Of a DNA stretch of 64,000 nucleotides, positions 62,809 to 64,000 are shown piece after piece; position 1 is the stretch's first letter, and every line of letters begins with the position of its first letter. Position numbers and translations under genes: made by a program. The notes under the pieces were generated by a model. It saw nothing but the letters and a program-made list of their open reading frames with translations. It was not told the origin of the DNA and did no database searches. This DNA comes from Lysinibacillus odysseyi (lineage in GTDB: Bacteria > Bacillota > Bacilli > Bacillales_A > Planococcaceae). The stretch lies in NCBI GenBank assembly GCA_014595895.1, contig JABUKB010000001.1, forward strand, positions 496,001 through 560,000. Direction: 5' to 3'.

Positions 62809-62950
62809 GATAGAAAAAAGAAGGGATGATAGGAAGAACGCAATGGCTGTTATTGTATTTATTATAATGGAATAGCTCAAAAATCTTGTTTCGATGGCAT
62901 TAGTGCGGTAGCATTAATAATGAATTTAGAAAGAAAAGGTGAACAAGACA

Positions 62951-64000
62951 ATGAACGAAATGATGCAAGCGATTCAAGACGGCGATCTGCAGCAGGTCAA
63001 TGCATTTCTAGAACGTTTTTTAATGAATGAAGCACCGGAAGCGCAGTATGAGATAGCGGAAATGCTAATGCATTATGGTTATTTAGAGGAGGCAGCACGG
63101 GTGCTGGAGCATTTGGCGTTCATTTTCCCGGAAGAGGCACAAATTTTAATCGACCGAGCGAATGTAGCGATGGAGCTAGGCAAGGAAGATGAAGCATTGG
63201 AGTTATTATTAGCAGTGAAAGAAGATGCACCGGAATATCCGCAAGCACTGCTCGTGATGGCAGACTATTATCAGATGCAAGGCTTATTTGAAGTAGCAGA
63301 GAAGCGCATTAATGAAGCATTGGCACTCCTGCCAAACGAACCGCTGTTGCAATTTGCGAAGGCGGAACTGTTATTTGAAACGGGCAGATTTTCAGAGGCA
63401 GCGCGACTGTATGAAGATTTGTATGAATTGGACAAGCAAATCGCAGGTGTCTTGCTGGCAGCACGTTTAGCGGAAGTGTACCGTGCGGGGGCAGCGTATG
63501 AGACAGCGCTTGAATATTATATGGAAGCTTTAGAGGAAGAAGTAACACCTGATTTATTATTCGGCTCAGGCTATGCGGCATTCCAATCAGAAAAATATGA
63601 AACAGCTATTCAGCAGCTAGAAGACTTGAAAGAATTGGACCCAGATTATTTCTCAGCCTATTTATTATTGGCACAGAGCTATGGTATGCTTGAGGATAAT
63701 AAAAAAGCTTATCAAACCATCCAAGAAGGTTTAATGCGTGATGAATATGATAAAGCGCTTTATTTATATGCAGGAAAAATGGCGTTGAAAAACAGCTTGC
63801 CGGCGGAAGCGGAGCAGCATTTGCAGCAGGCCATTGCGCTGGATCCAGAGTATATGGAGGCCACATTGGTGCTGATTTCTCTGTATGCTCAGCAAGAACG
63901 TTATGAACACGTAATTGAGCTATATGAGCATTTGCAGCAAGATGATATCGATTTCACGGCTCTTTATCCATTTGTCGCAGAAGCGTATGATAAAGAGGAA
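62951..64000 (+). CDS. ypiA: TPR-repeat protein (YpiA-like), truncated by window end
   Basis: An open frame of 350 codons from ATG 62951 (AAAGGTGA upstream) continues past the window. The acidic protein consists of about nine tetratricopeptide-type helix pairs (e.g. AEKRINEALALLPNEPLLQFAKAEL read in parts, ALDPEYMEATLVL), with no signal peptide or catalytic domain. B. subtilis ypiA follows aroE (here aroA) in the same order. TPR proteins mediate protein-protein contacts; the specific partner is unknown. Confidence 0.9.
   Translation, partial: MNEMMQAIQDGDLQQVNAFLERFLMNEAPEAQYEIAEMLMHYGYLEEAARVLEHLAFIFPEEAQILIDRANVAMELGKEDEALELLLAVKEDAPEYPQALLVMADYYQMQGLFEVAEKRINEALALLPNEPLLQFAKAELLFETGRFSEAARLYEDLYELDKQIAGVLLAARLAEVYRAGAAYETALEYYMEALEEEVTPDLLFGSGYAAFQSEKYETAIQQLEDLKELDPDYFSAYLLLAQSYGMLEDNKKAYQTIQEGLMRDEYDKALYLYAGKMALKNSLPAEAEQHLQQAIALDPEYMEATLVLISLYAQQERYEHVIELYEHLQQDDIDFTALYPFVAEAYDKEE

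Overview
The window is a bacterial chromosome segment whose gene order closely follows the Bacillus subtilis yqk-ypu-yph-aro region (yqkK-yqkF-nudF-fur-xerD-deoB-spoIIA-lysA-scpAB-rluB-resABCDE-fer-recS-ypbE-ypbG-bdr-ansA-prsW-sleB-ypeB-dgrA-cmk-ypfD-der-gpsA-yphEF-spoIVA-hbs-folE-mtrB-hepS-menG-hepT-ndk-cheR-aroCBH-hisC-tyrA-aroA-ypiA). The protein sequences and the losses relative to B. subtilis point to an endospore-forming Planococcaceae-type organism (Lysinibacillus/Solibacillus-like). That placement is inference; no 16S gene or tRNA is present.

Layout. 1-9.5 kb: the end of luxS, a thiolase, a VanZ-like protein, aldo/keto reductase, nudF, a SpoIIM-position membrane protein, fur, two small membrane proteins, then xerD-deoB-pdp. 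9.7-12.7 kb: spoIIAA-spoIIAB-sigF joined directly to spoVAF, without the rest of the spoVA operon. 12.9-18.5 kb: lysA, a hidden 38-codon membrane peptide gene, an orphan ribT, a DUF309 gene, scpA-scpB, a D,D-carboxypeptidase and rluB. 18.7-24.7 kb: resABC (cytochrome c maturation) and resDE (redox two-component system). 24.8-25.8 kb: an FMN riboswitch controlling the riboflavin transporter ribU. 26.0-28.5 kb: an accessory stretch with kynB, unrecognised AT-rich genes and a single-domain GIY-YIG protein. 28.5-30.0 kb: a divergent tyrosine phenol-lyase/tryptophanase family gene. 30.4-32.5 kb (minus strand): a soluble chemoreceptor, fabI with a FapR operator, and ferredoxin. 32.6-42.4 kb: ypbB-recS, ypbE, ypbG, bdr, ansA, prsW, sleB-ypeB and a PilZ protein. 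42.5-50.4 kb: cmk, S1 protein, der, gpsA, yphE, yphF, spoIVA and hbs. 50.5-62.8 kb: folE-mtrB, hepS-menG-hepT, ndk, cheR, then aroC-aroB-aroH-hisC-tyrA-aroA. The window ends inside a TPR protein gene (ypiA-like).

The most unusual feature is a ~250-bp highly structured repeat present twice (29991-30240 and 52177-52425), about 90% identical, in the same orientation and bounded by ATAAA at both ends. Copy 1 lies between the lyase stop codon and that gene's own terminator; copy 2 splits the otherwise tight hepS-menG junction. Differences between the copies preserve base pairing when read as plus-strand RNA, including one C-G to U-A exchange and two G-U wobbles. I interpret it as a solo, nuclease-less mobile element of the HEARO/IscB-IsrB omega-RNA type. 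The name rests on memory and the structure/flank logic; a covariance-model search would settle it.

Whole-window themes: housekeeping (cell division, DNA segregation, respiration, isoprenoid and aromatic biosynthesis) interleaved with sporulation/germination genes; many perfect intrinsic terminators; and gene losses relative to B. subtilis (spoVAA-AE, dacF, punA, spmAB, sigX, gudB, and trpEDCFBA between aroH and hisC).
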